Shown here in pieces: positions 1 through 9,207 of a DNA stretch of 64,000 nucleotides. Origin of the DNA: [Erwinia] mediterraneensis. GTDB taxonomy: Bacteria; Pseudomonadota; Gammaproteobacteria; Enterobacterales; Enterobacteriaceae. Made by a program: the position numbers and the translations under genes. The notes below the pieces were generated by a model. It saw nothing but the letters and a program-made list of their open reading frames with translations, did not search any database and had not been told where the DNA came from. The DNA is taken from contig NZ_LR026978.1 of assembly GCF_900604315.1 (NCBI RefSeq), positions 617,518 to 681,517 on the forward strand. Direction: 5' to 3'. Positions within the stretch are counted from its first letter, which is position 1. Every line of letters starts with the position of its first letter.

Positions 1-296
1 GGCACAAATCTCCTGCACAAACTACCATTATAAAAAATGCTTAACTATCAAATGAATAAGAAAAGACTCATACCGTAGACATACCTGATGCTTCTGCTTA
101 CCTGTTTATATAGCGGCACTTATGCGTTGTTTTTATTTTATTGCTTATCCTGTCATGCTCCTGCTGAACATAAATTTAACATCAAAATAAAAAAAATGCT
201 AATAACATAAAAATCACGACAAAAAATCGTCACCAATTCCGTAACGCGCCGGCGTTTATTATTTACGCAATCAGTTACCGGCGGTAAATTTTTATT
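1..296. other. AT-rich left flank without a recognised gene
   Basis: This stretch upstream of fliC is strongly AT-rich and holds no convincing coding frame. A small palindrome with TTACC/GGTAA arms around GGC sits at 275-287, just upstream of the candidate sigma-28 promoter, and could be an operator. Nothing else is recognised. The divergent partner of fliC, often fliD in enterobacteria, would lie before position 1 and cannot be seen. Confidence 0.5.
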
Positions 297-323
297 TTAG
301 AAAAAAATCCCACAAACCGATTT
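297..323 (+). promoter_or_regulatory. Candidate sigma-28 promoter of fliC
   Basis: TTAGAAAA (297-304) is followed after 11 nt by ACCGATTT (316-323). This resembles the enterobacterial FliA consensus TAAAGTTT-N11-GCCGATAA mainly in the CCGAT core and the spacing; the -35 match is weak. A start site just downstream would give a leader of roughly 75 nt before the fliC ATG. Assignment rests on position and partial consensus only. Confidence 0.4.
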
Positions 324-403
324 TCTTTAAGGTGAGCGGAACGTTGTATTCATTCACTCATTACGTTCCGCAAGTAGCAGAAATATCAACAGAGGAATTT
401 TCA

Positions 404-1531
404 ATGGCTCAAGTCATTAATACTAACTCATTAAGCCTGGTTGCTCAGAACAACCTGAATAAATCGCAGTCTGCGCTGGGCAGCGCTATTCAGCGTCTCT
501 CTTCCGGTCTGCGTATTAACAGCGCCAAAGATGATGCAGCAGGTCAGGCGATCTCCAACCGCTTTACCGCCAGCATTACCGGCCTGACCCAGGCGTCCCG
601 TAACGCCAACGATGGTATCTCTATTGCCCAGACAACCGAAGGCGCACTGAACGAAGTGAACGATAACCTGCAGAATATCCGTCGTCTGGCGGTGCAGGCG
701 GCTAACGGCACCAACTCAGAATCGGATCGTCAGTCCATTCAGGATGAAATCAATGCCCGTCTGGATGAAATCAACCGTATCTCTGAACAGACTGAATTTA
801 ACGGCGTTAAGGTACTGAGCAAGGATCAGACACTGAGCATTCAGGTGGGTGCCAACGATGGTGAAACCATCGATATCCAGCTGAGCCAGATGAACGCCAA
901 AACCCTGGGCCTGGATGGCTTTAGCGTAACGCAGATTGGAGGAAATAAAGGCACGCAGATCTCTGCAGGCATGTCCGTGAGCGGTCATGACAACGGTGCT
1001 AATGCCGATGTTACTGTGGCGCTGGATGACGCTAAGCTCACTGAGGCCAAAACGGCGGCGTTTGGCGCCAAAGGTACCGGTGAGATCTACCAGCAGGAAG
1101 ATGGCAGCTTTATTGGTATCGGTAAAGATGAAAGCGGCAAGGATGTGTATACCAAAATCACCGCGACATTCACTCAGGGTACCGGCGGTGCTGATGACTC
1201 TGTCGCCTTTGCCAAAGGCGCTGATATGACACAGGATGAAATCGATGCGGTAAAAGGCAAGCCGATGACTGAAGTTATCGACGCCGCGCTTTCTCAGGTT
1301 GATAAACTGCGTTCCGGCCTGGGTGCGGCGCAGAACCGCTTCGATTCTGTTATCAGCAACCTCGACAGCACGGTCAACAACCTGTCTCAATCCCGTTCCC
1401 GTATCCTGGATGCCGATTACGCGACGGAAGTTTCCAATATGAGCCGTGCGAACATTCTGCAGTCTGCCGGTACTACCGTACTGGCGCAGGCGAACCAGGT
1501 CCCGCAGAACGTCCTCTCTCTGCTGCGTTAA
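404..1531 (+). CDS. fliC: Flagellin FliC
   Basis: Encodes a 375-residue flagellin, the filament subunit exported through the flagellar type III apparatus. The conserved N-terminal D0/D1 helices span about residues 1-140 (start MAQVINTNSLSL, then SSGLRINSAKDDAAG). A short variable middle covers about 180-285. The C-terminal D1/D0 helices end in NVLSLLR. The ATG at 404 was chosen because it matches family N termini and follows AGAGGA at 391-396; the frame is open upstream to 332 without family similarity. The protein is shorter than the roughly 500-residue E. coli flagellin because D2/D3 are reduced. The flg22-like segment is well conserved, while the residue matching the TLR5 hot-spot Arg90 is Asn (see findings). 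An intrinsic terminator follows. The gene is convergent with cheW across an IS200-type element. Confidence 0.97.
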   Translation: MAQVINTNSLSLVAQNNLNKSQSALGSAIQRLSSGLRINSAKDDAAGQAISNRFTASITGLTQASRNANDGISIAQTTEGALNEVNDNLQNIRRLAVQAANGTNSESDRQSIQDEINARLDEINRISEQTEFNGVKVLSKDQTLSIQVGANDGETIDIQLSQMNAKTLGLDGFSVTQIGGNKGTQISAGMSVSGHDNGANADVTVALDDAKLTEAKTAAFGAKGTGEIYQQEDGSFIGIGKDESGKDVYTKITATFTQGTGGADDSVAFAKGADMTQDEIDAVKGKPMTEVIDAALSQVDKLRSGLGAAQNRFDSVISNLDSTVNNLSQSRSRILDADYATEVSNMSRANILQSAGTTVLAQANQVPQNVLSLLR

Positions 1532-1578
1532 TCCTGACGCGCCGCGGCACGGACCGGCCAGCGGAAAGCGCAAACAAA

Positions 1579-1606
1579 CTCCCTGCCACCCGGCGGGGAG
1601 TTTTTT
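1579..1606 (+). terminator. Intrinsic terminator of fliC
   Basis: The 9-bp stem CTCCCTGCC/GGCGGGGAG (one G-T pair, 4-nt loop) is followed directly by six T residues at 1601-1606. It begins 47 nt after the fliC stop codon and lies before the IS200-type element. Confidence 0.9.
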
Positions 1607-1610
1607 ATTA

Positions 1611-2252
1611 CCAACTTAAAACCACGTCCTGTGGACGTGGTTATCGCCTCGGTTTTGGCTCTGCCGGTAAAAACCCGCCCATGTCAAACTTCTTATCCGT
1701 TGTCCCCACAACTGATAAGGAAATTCAACATGAGCAGGTTTCAAAAAGCTTCCCACGTGCTGTGGCATTGTCAATACCATATAGTCTGGACGCCAAAGTG
1801 TCGCTTCAGGATATTAAAAGGAAATGTTGGTAAAGAGGTTTACCGGCAAATCTGGATTTTAAGCGAACAGCTTAAAATCCAGATAGTTGAGTTAAATGTG
1901 CAGCTGGATCATGTACATCTTTTGGTAAAGATTCCGCCGAAGCTATCAGTATCGGAAGTAATGGGTCATTTGAAAGGCAGAACAGCAATAAGGTTGTTCA
2001 GTAAGTTCCCGTACCTGCGTAAGCACAAATTATGGGGCAATCACTTTTGGGCCAAAGGATACTGCGTGGACACAGTCGGAGTAAATGCTGAAATGATCCG
2101 TAAATATGTAAAATATCAAGAGAAGCATGAAGTTGAAGATAAACAACTATCGCTTCATGAGGTATGAAGAGAGGGCTCTAAGAGTCCGAACTTAGTACGC
2201 CCCTATGGGGCGAAGAATAAAGCCGTCTTCTATGAAGGCGGATTTTTACTTT
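1611..2252 (+). mobile_element. IS200/IS605-family insertion sequence (ends approximate)
   Basis: A single-gene element of about 640 bp with a Y1 HUH transposase and no inverted terminal repeats, as expected for IS200-type elements that move as single strands. The left end carries a perfect 10-bp hairpin AACCACGTCC/GGACGTGGTT (1620-1642, loop TGT). The right end carries hairpins CGCCCC/GGGGCG (2198-2212) and CCGTCTTC/GAAGGCGG (2223-2241, one G-T pair) followed by a T run. In this family such subterminal hairpins are recognised by TnpA, and the left one often also blocks read-through transcription. Exact ends cannot be fixed because the family makes no target duplication. Confidence 0.85.
1730..2167 (+). 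CDS. tnpA: IS200/IS605-type Y1 transposase TnpA
   Basis: A 145-residue protein of about the usual IS200 TnpA length (around 150). It has the HUH metal-binding motif in QLDHVHLLVKIPP and a C-terminal IRKYVKYQEKHE segment with the presumed nucleophilic tyrosine. These enzymes cut and rejoin single-stranded ends at subterminal hairpins. The ATG at 1730 was preferred over the upstream open frame because it follows ATAAGGA and starts MSRFQKASHVLWHCQYHIVW, the family N terminus. No disruption is visible, so the enzyme may be active. Confidence 0.93.
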   Translation: MSRFQKASHVLWHCQYHIVWTPKCRFRILKGNVGKEVYRQIWILSEQLKIQIVELNVQLDHVHLLVKIPPKLSVSEVMGHLKGRTAIRLFSKFPYLRKHKLWGNHFWAKGYCVDTVGVNAEMIRKYVKYQEKHEVEDKQLSLHEV

Positions 2253-2461
2253 TCGCCTTGCCACTGACTGATCTCACAGCCAGTACAAACCCGGCACGTG
2301 CGCTTAATGCTGACAGAAAGCGAACCGGAAAGAAAAATAACGCGTGGGGTAAGCAGAGAATAAAAGAGCATTATCACCTTTATAGCTTCAGCGACAATGC
2401 TCAGTGAGTCAGGAGGATGCAGGAGATGCGGAAAAGAATATGGCTACGCCAGAGAGAGCGC

Positions 2462-2968
2462 TCAGGCGTAAGGGGCGTCAGCCAGCTGCTCCACCAGCGC
2501 CATCTCCCGGCTGCTTAGCAGCTTCTCAATGTCCACCAGAATCAGCATCCGCTCGCCCAGCGCACCGAGGCCAAGCAGATAGTCGGTGGGGAGCACACTG
2601 GTAAAATCGGGAGCCGGACGCATCTGTTCGGCCGTCAGTGACTGCACATCAGACACCCCATCCACCACAATCCCCACTACCCGGTTAGCCAGGTTGATCA
2701 CTATGACTACAGTATGATCGTTGATTTCACAGGAACTGAGGGCAAATTTCACCCGCAGATCGACAATCGGCACAATGACGCCACGCAAATTCGTAACCCC
2801 CTTGATAAAATCGGGCGCGTTGGCGATGCGGGTGACGCGCTCATAGTTGCGTATCTCCTGCACCTTCAGAATCTCAATGCCGTATTCCTCGTCGCCCAGC
2901 CGGAAAAGCAGGTATTCGTGTCTGATTGCATCGTCAGCAAGCGTCGTATTGTCCGTGGAAAAACTCAT
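2462..2968 (-). CDS. cheW: Chemotaxis adaptor CheW
   Basis: A 168-residue CheW coupling protein linking chemoreceptors to the CheA kinase in signalling arrays at the inner membrane. The whole protein is one CheW-like domain, with typical segments [20 protein letters not shown] and [15 protein letters not shown]. The ATG at 2968 was chosen over the TTG two codons upstream because GGAAGG lies 8 nt before it; the TTG would be only 2 nt from that site. It is the last gene of the flhD-flhC-motA-motB-cheA-cheW block, 20 nt after cheA. In E. coli receptor and cheRBYZ genes follow; here an IS200-type element and fliC do. Confidence 0.96.
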   Translation of the reverse strand: MSFSTDNTTLADDAIRHEYLLFRLGDEEYGIEILKVQEIRNYERVTRIANAPDFIKGVTNLRGVIVPIVDLRVKFALSSCEINDHTVVIVINLANRVVGIVVDGVSDVQSLTAEQMRPAPDFTSVLPTDYLLGLGALGERMLILVDIEKLLSSREMALVEQLADAPYA

Positions 2969-2988
2969 GCTCAATACCTTCCAGTTAA

Positions 2989-4959
2989 TTAATCAACCAC
3001 GCTGTCTGTTGCAGCCTGTTTTTTGCTCATAGCAGGCAGCGCGCCCACATCGAGGATCAGCGCCACCCGCCCATCGCCCAGAATGGTGGCCGCGGAAATG
3101 CCCGCCACTTTGCGGTAATTCAGCTCAAGATTTTTCACCACCACCTGATGCTGACCGATCAACTGATCCACCAGCAGCGCATAACGCGTCCCTGCGCTTT
3201 GCAGGATCACAGCGATGCCTGCGCTCGCCGTTTCGCAAGCCGTGGGGATAGCGAACAGCTGCTGCAGCGTGACCAACGGCAGGTATTCACCGCGTACCTG
3301 TAACAGCTGTTCACCGCCGGTAAGACGATGCAGCGCGTTTTCCGCCGGCTGCAGTGACTCCATAACGGTATTGAGCGGCAACACAAAAATCTCCTCGCCC
3401 ACCTGCACCGACATGCCGTCCAGAATAGCCAGCGTCAGAGGCAGAATAATGCGCATGGTGGATCCGGCGCCGCGCACCGATTGGATTTCTACGCGCCCGC
3501 CCATCTCCTGAATATTGCGGCGCACCACATCCATGCCGACACCGCGACCGGAAACATCGGTGACTTTCTCGGCGGTTGAGAAGCCGGGGGCAAAGATCAG
3601 TAGCCAGACGTCGTCATCGCTCATCTTGTCGTCGACGACTATGCCCTGCGCGCGGGCGCGGGCCAGAATCTTTTCGCGGTCCAGGCCGGCGCCGTCATCA
3701 ATGACCTCAATCACAATGTTGCCGCCCTGATGTTCAGCGCTGAGCGTCAGATGGCCCGTTTCCGCTTTACCTTTCTGACGCCGTATCTCAGGCGGCTCGA
3801 TGCCGTGATCGAGGCTGTTACGCACCAGATGGGTTAAAGGATCGATAATGCGTTCGATCAGACTTTTATCCAGTTCCGCCGATCCTCCCTGCAGGATCAG
3901 ATCGACGTTTTTCCCCAGCTTGCCTGCCAGATCGTGCACCAGACGCGGGAAACGGCTGAAGACATACTCCATCGGCATCATACGGATCGACATCACTGAC
4001 TCCTGTAAATCGCGCGCGTTCCTTTCCAGCTGGCTGATACTGTTAATCAGCCGGTCGTGCAGCGCGGGATCCAGGGTGGCGGCGAGCTGACTCAGCATCG
4101 CCTGCGTGATAATCAGCTCCCCTCCCTGATTGATAATCTGATCGCCCTTTTCTCCCGCAACGCGAATGCTGCCCGACTCGCCTGGCGGGTGCCTGCCGGC
4201 GGTTTTTGTTTTACCCGCCCCGCCCGCGCTTTCCGGCTGGCGGGGCGCAGGCTGGTCAGGGGGCGCTGTCCCGGCCCGCGCCGGTTCCTCGCGCAACGGG
4301 GCAATAGCGACTTGTCCGGGCTCAATAATAAAACAGAGTACCGCCACAATATCCTCGGATGAAACCGTGGTTTGCAGCTCGACGCTACAGCCATCCGGCA
4401 GGCTTTGCTGCGTCAGAACGGTGCCGAGATTCAGCAGTTCCTCCAGCAGCAGTTTTTGCTCATTCGCGCTTACCGGACGCAACGTGATTTGGTAACGCAC
4501 CGGGGCGGGATGGCCAGCTGCAGGCGCGGCGCTTGTCTCTGCGGCCTCTGGCGGGCGCTCTGGCGTTGCGCTGGTATTTTCCAGCGCAATCTGGCGCAGA
4601 GCCTCACAGATATAGCGCAAACTCGCCTGCTCTGGTTCTTCTGAGGCTTTATAAGCGTTCAGCTGATCTTGCATGATATCTTTGGTTTCCAGAAACAGAT
4701 TGATATGTTTGCTGTTCAACGCCAGCGCCCCACCGCGCGCCTCATCAAGGATGTTTTCCAGAAGATGGGTGGTTTCCTGTAAAAGCGAGAAACCAAAGGT
4801 GCCTGCACCTCCCTTGATGGAATGCGCGGCGCGAAATATGGCGTCCAGCTGCTCTTTTTCCGGCTGGCCAGGGTCCAGCACCAGCAGCTGCCTCTCCATC
4901 TCCGCCAGTAATTCATCCGCTTCATCGAAAAACGTCTGATAAAAATCGGTCATATCCAT
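2989..4959 (-). CDS. cheA: Chemotaxis histidine kinase CheA
   Basis: A 656-residue CheA (E. coli 654). Order: P1 HPt domain with phospho-accepting His46 in [15 protein letters not shown]2 response-regulator-binding domain about 155-230; a Pro/Ala/Gly-rich linker; P3 dimerisation helices about 270-330; P4 ATPase with N box [13 protein letters not shown]1 DDGAGL and G2 GRGVGMDVV; and P5 CheW-like regulatory domain to the end. It phosphorylates CheY and CheB, neither of which is encoded in the window. The ATG is one nucleotide downstream of the motB stop, indicating tight operon coupling. A second in-frame ATG lies two codons downstream. Confidence 0.97.
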   Translation of the reverse strand: MDMTDFYQTFFDEADELLAEMERQLLVLDPGQPEKEQLDAIFRAAHSIKGGAGTFGFSLLQETTHLLENILDEARGGALALNSKHINLFLETKDIMQDQLNAYKASEEPEQASLRYICEALRQIALENTSATPERPPEAAETSAAPAAGHPAPVRYQITLRPVSANEQKLLLEELLNLGTVLTQQSLPDGCSVELQTTVSSEDIVAVLCFIIEPGQVAIAPLREEPARAGTAPPDQPAPRQPESAGGAGKTKTAGRHPPGESGSIRVAGEKGDQIINQGGELIITQAMLSQLAATLDPALHDRLINSISQLERNARDLQESVMSIRMMPMEYVFSRFPRLVHDLAGKLGKNVDLILQGGSAELDKSLIERIIDPLTHLVRNSLDHGIEPPEIRRQKGKAETGHLTLSAEHQGGNIVIEVIDDGAGLDREKILARARAQGIVVDDKMSDDDVWLLIFAPGFSTAEKVTDVSGRGVGMDVVRRNIQEMGGRVEIQSVRGAGSTMRIILPLTLAILDGMSVQVGEEIFVLPLNTVMESLQPAENALHRLTGGEQLLQVRGEYLPLVTLQQLFAIPTACETASAGIAVILQSAGTRYALLVDQLIGQHQVVVKNLELNYRKVAGISAATILGDGRVALILDVGALPAMSKKQAATDSVVD

Positions 4960-4960
4960 G

Positions 4961-5917
4961 TTATTTCATTCCCGTTTCGCTCTGCTGCACAGGCTGAGCG
5001 TGTTGTTGCGCTGACGTCACCGGCGTCATATGCAGTTGCGAAGGCAGGTTTTCACCAGAGAGCGCTTCGGGCAGATGCTGCAGCAAGGTATCCTCGCGCA
5101 GGATCGCTTGTTCTTTGCGTTGGCTCAGTACCAGAATGCTGATACGCCGGTTAATGGGATTATCCGCCTGGGTGTTCTCCACGCTCATGGTGTCGGCGGT
5201 GCCGATGACCCGCAGAAACTTGTCGCCCGCCATACCATTGCTGATAAGCGCACGGCGCAACGCATTGGCCCGGTCAGCAGAGAGTTCCCAGTTGCTGTAG
5301 CCGAGGTCGCCTGTGGCGTAGGGTAACGAGTCGGTATGGCCAGTCAGGCTGATATGGTTTGGTAACGCATTCAGCACCGGCACCAGCGCATGCAGAATGT
5401 CGTTCAGATAGGGTTCCAGCACTTTGCTGCCGACCTTAAACATCGGCCGCTCCTGGCTGTCGATAATCTGGATCAGCAGGCCATCCTCCGTCAGCGAAAG
5501 GCGTAAATTGGACTGAAAGTGGCTCAGGCGCGGATCCATTTTGATCAGGTTTTCCAGCCGATCACGCGCCTTCGCCAGCTTTTTCATCCCTGTATCGCGT
5601 GTTTTTTTCCCGCGGTTCGCTTTGTTGATTTCCCCCTCATGCTTCAGCGGATCGGGCCCACCGCCCGGGATGACACTGTCGCTTAAGCTGGCCTTATCCC
5701 CGCCCGCCAGCGCGACCTGCAACGGCGATTTAAAGTACTCGGCAATTTGCTGACGTTGCAGAGGCGTTGAATTGGAAAGCAGCCACATCACCAGAAAAAA
5801 AGCCATCATGGCCGTCATGAAATCTGCATAGGCAATTTTCCATGAGCCGCCATGATGACCTGCCTTTTGTGCTTTGCTTCTGCGGATCACAATCACGTGC
5901 TGCGGGTTATTTTTCAT
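4961..5917 (-). CDS. motB: Flagellar stator protein MotB
   Basis: A 318-residue MotB (E. coli 308). A cytoplasmic N terminus is followed by a single membrane helix containing the proton-binding Asp32 in IAYADFMTAMMAFFLVMWLL. A plug/linker region follows, then an OmpA-like peptidoglycan-binding domain (LTGHTDSLPYATGDLGYSNW). With MotA it forms the H+-driven stator; the enterobacterial-type sequence and Asp32 suggest proton coupling. The ATG overlaps the motA stop by four nucleotides (ATGA). Confidence 0.97.
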   Translation of the reverse strand: MKNNPQHVIVIRRSKAQKAGHHGGSWKIAYADFMTAMMAFFLVMWLLSNSTPLQRQQIAEYFKSPLQVALAGGDKASLSDSVIPGGGPDPLKHEGEINKANRGKKTRDTGMKKLAKARDRLENLIKMDPRLSHFQSNLRLSLTEDGLLIQIIDSQERPMFKVGSKVLEPYLNDILHALVPVLNALPNHISLTGHTDSLPYATGDLGYSNWELSADRANALRRALISNGMAGDKFLRVIGTADTMSVENTQADNPINRRISILVLSQRKEQAILREDTLLQHLPEALSGENLPSQLHMTPVTSAQQHAQPVQQSETGMK

Positions 5918-6795
5918 GATGAGCCGCCTGCTGCAGAAGCCGATTTGGTCTGACGGACATGCTCCTCCAGTTCAAGGAAGGAGGGGCGCTCGGTGGAGAA
6001 CAGCGATTTACGCCCATATTCCACGGCGATTTGCGGCGCGTAGCCATTAATGGAGGAGAGTAAGGTCACCTTAATGCACTGCAACATCTTGATTTGTTCG
6101 CTGCTTTTTTGCCGCAGCAGCGCGGCGAGCGGCAAAATAAAACCATACGCCAGCAGTATTCCCAGAAAGGTGCCAACCATAGCATGGGCAATCAATTCTC
6201 CCAGTTCGCTTGCCGGACGATCCGCCGCCGCCAGCGCATTCACTACCCCCATCACCGCGGCCACAATGCCAAAGGCCGGGAAAGCATCGCCGAGCGCATT
6301 TAAGCTGTGCGCCGGTATTTCATGTTCATGCTCACAGGTTTCAATTTCCACATCCATCAGCGCTTCAATCTCAAAAGCATTCATATTGCCGCTGATCATC
6401 AGGCGTAAATAATCGATAATGAAATTGGTCAGGAGCGAATCCGCCAGCAAACGGGGATAAGCAGAAAAAATCGTGCTGTTTTGTGGATCTTCTATATCCG
6501 CTTCCAGCGACATCATTCCGTTCTGCCGACTTTTATTCAGCAGCAGATACATCATCGCCATCAGTTCCATATAAAGCGCTTTGGTATAATGCGATCCCCG
6601 TAGCATATGGGGAAAAGCTTTTAACGTTGCTCTTATCGCTTTGCCATTATTACCGACAATAAAAGCGCCGACGCCAGCCCCGCCAATAATCAACAGTTCC
6701 GTGGGCTGAAAAAGCGCATTAAGCTGGCCGCCGCTCAAAACAAAGCCACCAAAAACGGTGGCACATACCACAATATAACCGAAAACAATCAGCAC
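5914..6795 (-). CDS. motA: Flagellar stator protein MotA
   Basis: A 293-residue MotA (E. coli 295), a four-helix inner-membrane protein that forms the proton channel with MotB and pushes on FliG through its cytoplasmic loop. The N terminus MLIVFGYIVVCATVFGG and the motif VGNNGKAIRATLKAFP are typical. Translation starts at GTG (6795) behind GAGGAT. It lies 94 nt after flhC and overlaps motB by four nucleotides, the classical flhDC-motAB-cheAW order. Confidence 0.97.
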   Translation of the reverse strand: MLIVFGYIVVCATVFGGFVLSGGQLNALFQPTELLIIGGAGVGAFIVGNNGKAIRATLKAFPHMLRGSHYTKALYMELMAMMYLLLNKSRQNGMMSLEADIEDPQNSTIFSAYPRLLADSLLTNFIIDYLRLMISGNMNAFEIEALMDVEIETCEHEHEIPAHSLNALGDAFPAFGIVAAVMGVVNALAAADRPASELGELIAHAMVGTFLGILLAYGFILPLAALLRQKSSEQIKMLQCIKVTLLSSINGYAPQIAVEYGRKSLFSTERPSFLELEEHVRQTKSASAAGGSS

Positions 6796-6889
6796 AAGAA
6801 ATCCTCAATTAAGGCAATCGTTATCTTATCCCGTGTCTGGATATCCATGCGTTATTGAAAGGTAATTCTGCATCTGAAAAAGAGATAAT

Positions 6890-7471
6890 CTATTCAGAAG
6901 CAATACAACCTGTTGCGTTATTCGCTGCCTGCACGGGCAGTGGATTAGAAAATAATTGATTTTTCTTGCTGGCACGTGAAGGCGGACAGCACAGGCTGCA
7001 AATAAAAGTTTCTCTGGCGTATTCAGCGGTGGTAATAAAACCGCCTTTGCAGCTGTTACACTTCGTATGAACAATCATTCCGCAATCAATAAAACGCAAT
7101 AACGTCCAGGCCCGGGTGAGTCCCAGCACCGGCTTTTCGTCCGCAGCGACCGGGCATTGTTCCAGATAGAGGCGGTAGGCTTTGATCATCTCTTCGATGG
7201 AGCTTCGCTTCTCTGTTTTCTGGAGAAAAAGATAGATGTTGTAGAACATGGAAGAGTGAATATTGTTCTCCCAGCTCATAAACCAGTCTGCCGAGAAGGG
7301 CAGCATCCCTTTCGGTGGCGAGCAGCCGCGCAGTTCTTTATATAATTTCAGTAATCGTCGTCGGCTCAGATTGGTTTCCGTCTCAAGCACCTGAATCCTG
7401 GCCCCAAAGGAGATCAGTTCGATCGCAATTTGCACATCCCTTATTTCATCCAGAATACTTTTTTCACACAT
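6890..7471 (-). CDS. flhC: Flagellar master regulator subunit FlhC
   Basis: A 193-residue FlhC (E. coli 192), the DNA-binding subunit of the FlhD4C2 activator of class 2 flagellar promoters with sigma-70. The four zinc-ligand cysteines are present at 138, 141, 158 and 161 (KCNSC and ICSLC). The segment [15 protein letters not shown] near residue 40 is the conserved helical DNA-binding region. The ATG overlaps the end of flhD by 8 nt. The C-terminal tail after about residue 170 diverges from E. coli. Confidence 0.96.
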   Translation of the reverse strand: MCEKSILDEIRDVQIAIELISFGARIQVLETETNLSRRRLLKLYKELRGCSPPKGMLPFSADWFMSWENNIHSSMFYNIYLFLQKTEKRSSIEEMIKAYRLYLEQCPVAADEKPVLGLTRAWTLLRFIDCGMIVHTKCNSCKGGFITTAEYARETFICSLCCPPSRASKKNQLFSNPLPVQAANNATGCIASE

Positions 7472-7823
7472 GACCTGACGCCTCGTTACTCTCCTGCTCA
7501 GTCATCACGTTGAGCAGATCAGTAGATAAAAGAATGCCCGTATGGATCTGTTGTAACGCATCGATACGTGAATCTTTTGTCAGACAGCCAATCACTTTTT
7601 CATCATCCAGACGTAACCGGCAGATTAACTGGCTGGAGGTCGAAAGTTTAATCAGTTGCGGCAGTGATAATTCCTTCAGAAATTCAATCGTCTCTTCAGG
7701 CAGACCTAAACGGAATCCGGCTGAAATTTTATCCTCCCGAATGAGTTGTTGAGCAAGAATCAAATAAGACAGATTGATATTGTGAATACTCTGAAGATAA
7801 TCTTCTTCGTTAATTGCTTTCAT
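7464..7823 (-). CDS. flhD: Flagellar master regulator subunit FlhD
   Basis: A 119-residue FlhD, partner of FlhC in the FlhD4C2 heterohexamer. The conserved stretches [13 protein letters not shown] and [21 protein letters not shown] match E. coli FlhD. The first residues differ from E. coli ([11 protein letters not shown]). It is the first gene of the flhD-flhC-motA-motB-cheA-cheW block. A long AT-rich upstream region and a leader hairpin suggest strong transcriptional and post-transcriptional control. Confidence 0.96.
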   Translation of the reverse strand: MKAINEEDYLQSIHNINLSYLILAQQLIREDKISAGFRLGLPEETIEFLKELSLPQLIKLSTSSQLICRLRLDDEKVIGCLTKDSRIDALQQIHTGILLSTDLLNVMTEQESNEASGHV

Positions 7824-8285
7824 ATTACCCGTTCACATCCACGTGCGTATAGCAGATGGATGTTCATCAATGATAAGAGTTAAAGTAAAGTGATATTCCG
7901 GTAACCTTTTATAAAAGTATAAAATGTTAACTCATGAATACCGGGAACGCGGCTAAGTACGAGCAATTATCCAACAATTCTCTGTCATGATCAAAATTAT
8001 TTCTAAGAAAAATCATTTCAGATTAATACTAAACAATCTGGCCGATTTTATAACGCTAAATTAATAATAATCTATTCAGGAATTAAAACCCCCTGAAATA
8101 ATACAGCATCTTATCTGTTTTCATTGATCAGGATCAAATTCCTGGCTGTTTATTTTTTTAACAAAATAAAGCCCAGATATTAACATCACCCTGATTATAT
8201 TGATCATCGCAAATACAATTCAACAATTCGTTTAAAACTACCCATACATCATTAACAAACAAGCAAAATAAATTAGCGAGTTTTC
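7824..8285 (-). promoter_or_regulatory. flhDC upstream regulatory region
   Basis: A 462-bp AT-rich gap between fliA and flhD that must hold the flhDC promoter and leader. Near the start codon a 7-bp perfect inverted repeat ACATCCA/TGGATGT (7835-7841 and 7857-7863, 15-nt loop) would form a hairpin in the mRNA just before the initiation region. Further up, TTCCGGTA (7896-7903) and TACCGGGAA (7939-7947) form an imperfect inverted pair with 43.5-bp centre spacing. No clear CRP site was found. Confidence 0.6.
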
Positions 8286-9008
8286 TTATTGATATTTTTC
8301 CATCCGTGCCCGTAAACGCTTTATCGTCTGGCTGTGCAGCTGACTTACCCGCGTTTCCGTGATCCCCAGAATCAGGCTGACCTCTTTCATATTCAGTTCT
8401 TGCTGATAGTAGAGGCTGAGCAAAAGCTGTTCTCTGCCGGGCAACTGACGGATTTCTGCAGCAACCTTAGCGGTGAGGGACTGGAACGACAGCGCATGCA
8501 ACGGATCAAGTTGTTCATGTCGCTCATCAGGCATTTCAACACTGTCACCCAGCAACGCCATTAACTCATCGAGCGAACAGATCTGGCCGGAATTGCTGTC
8601 ATGAAGCATTTGCTGATAATCCGCCAGTGTGATGTTCATTTCCGCCGCCACCTCCGCTTCGCTGGCCGCCCGGCCATGACGTTGCTCTACGCGCTGAATC
8701 GCTGCAGCGACATCCTTACTGTTCTGGCGTACCCGACGCGATACCCAGTCACGCTGTCGCAACTCATCCATCAATGCCCAGCGCACGCGTTGGGTAATCC
8801 AGGTAGCCAGCACAATCCCTTTCTTCGCATCGTAATCATCGATGGCGGCCAGAAATCCCAGCGTGCCCGCCTGAATTAAATCATCCAGTTCTACGCAGGC
8901 AGGAAGCCGGGCCTGCAGACGTAGCGCTTCACGACGGACCAGCCCGCCATATTTCGCCCAAAGCTCGCTTTTATTGGCCATTCCCTCAGGCGTATATAAA
9001 CCATTCAC
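8286..9008 (-). CDS. fliA: Flagellar sigma factor FliA (sigma-28)
   Basis: A 240-residue sigma-28 (E. coli 239) directing late flagellar genes such as flagellin and receptors. Region 2 begins near ELWAKYGGLVRREALRLQ with VELDDLIQAGTLG. Region 4 carries the helix-turn-helix KEVSLILGITETRVSQLHSQ. The GTG at 9008 (MNGLYTPEGM) was chosen because it aligns with the E. coli start MNSLYTAEGVM and has GGAT about 9 nt upstream; the upstream TTG has no ribosome site. Its place between a receptor gene and flhD is unusual, since fliA usually neighbours fliC/fliZ. FlgM, its inhibitor, is encoded at the far end of the island. Confidence 0.95.
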   Translation of the reverse strand: MNGLYTPEGMANKSELWAKYGGLVRREALRLQARLPACVELDDLIQAGTLGFLAAIDDYDAKKGIVLATWITQRVRWALMDELRQRDWVSRRVRQNSKDVAAAIQRVEQRHGRAASEAEVAAEMNITLADYQQMLHDSNSGQICSLDELMALLGDSVEMPDERHEQLDPLHALSFQSLTAKVAAEIRQLPGREQLLLSLYYQQELNMKEVSLILGITETRVSQLHSQTIKRLRARMEKYQ

Positions 9009-9046
9009 AGTAATATTATCCAAAAGTTGAAACAGGCAACGTTATT

Positions 9047-9097
9047 ATCCGGGACGCCTTGTTAATCACATAGCCTGATAAGCGTTTATTCCCGGAT
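9047..9097 (-). promoter_or_regulatory. Inverted repeat upstream of fliA
   Basis: Perfect 8-bp arms ATCCGGGA (9047-9054) and TCCCGGAT (9090-9097), with centres 43 bp apart, in the gap between the receptor gene and fliA, 39-89 nt before the fliA start. The CCCGGA core recurs at the flgB/flgA promoter region, so this is a candidate activator site, possibly for FlhDC. Confidence 0.4.
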
Positions 9098-9207
9098 GCA
9101 TATTGCAAGGTTAATATGTCTGTCAGGTTGATTTACTGTAAGGGATAACATCCGTCGGCTTTATTATTAGCGCCGCCAGGTTACTTGCAGAATTTATTCT
9201 TACCTGA

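Noticed and set aside
716..1573. 285-residue antisense open frame opposite fliC
   Set aside because: It lies wholly against the conserved flagellin gene and shows no family features; it is a codon-bias shadow.
2404..2604. Small plus-strand frame at the end of cheW
   Set aside because: Most of it is antisense to cheW and its low-complexity Pro/Ala-rich product has no support.
7824..8285. A CRP-binding site upstream of flhDC as in E. coli
   Set aside because: No TGTGA-N6-TCACA-like sequence of acceptable quality was found; TGATCA-containing segments are too short to support it.
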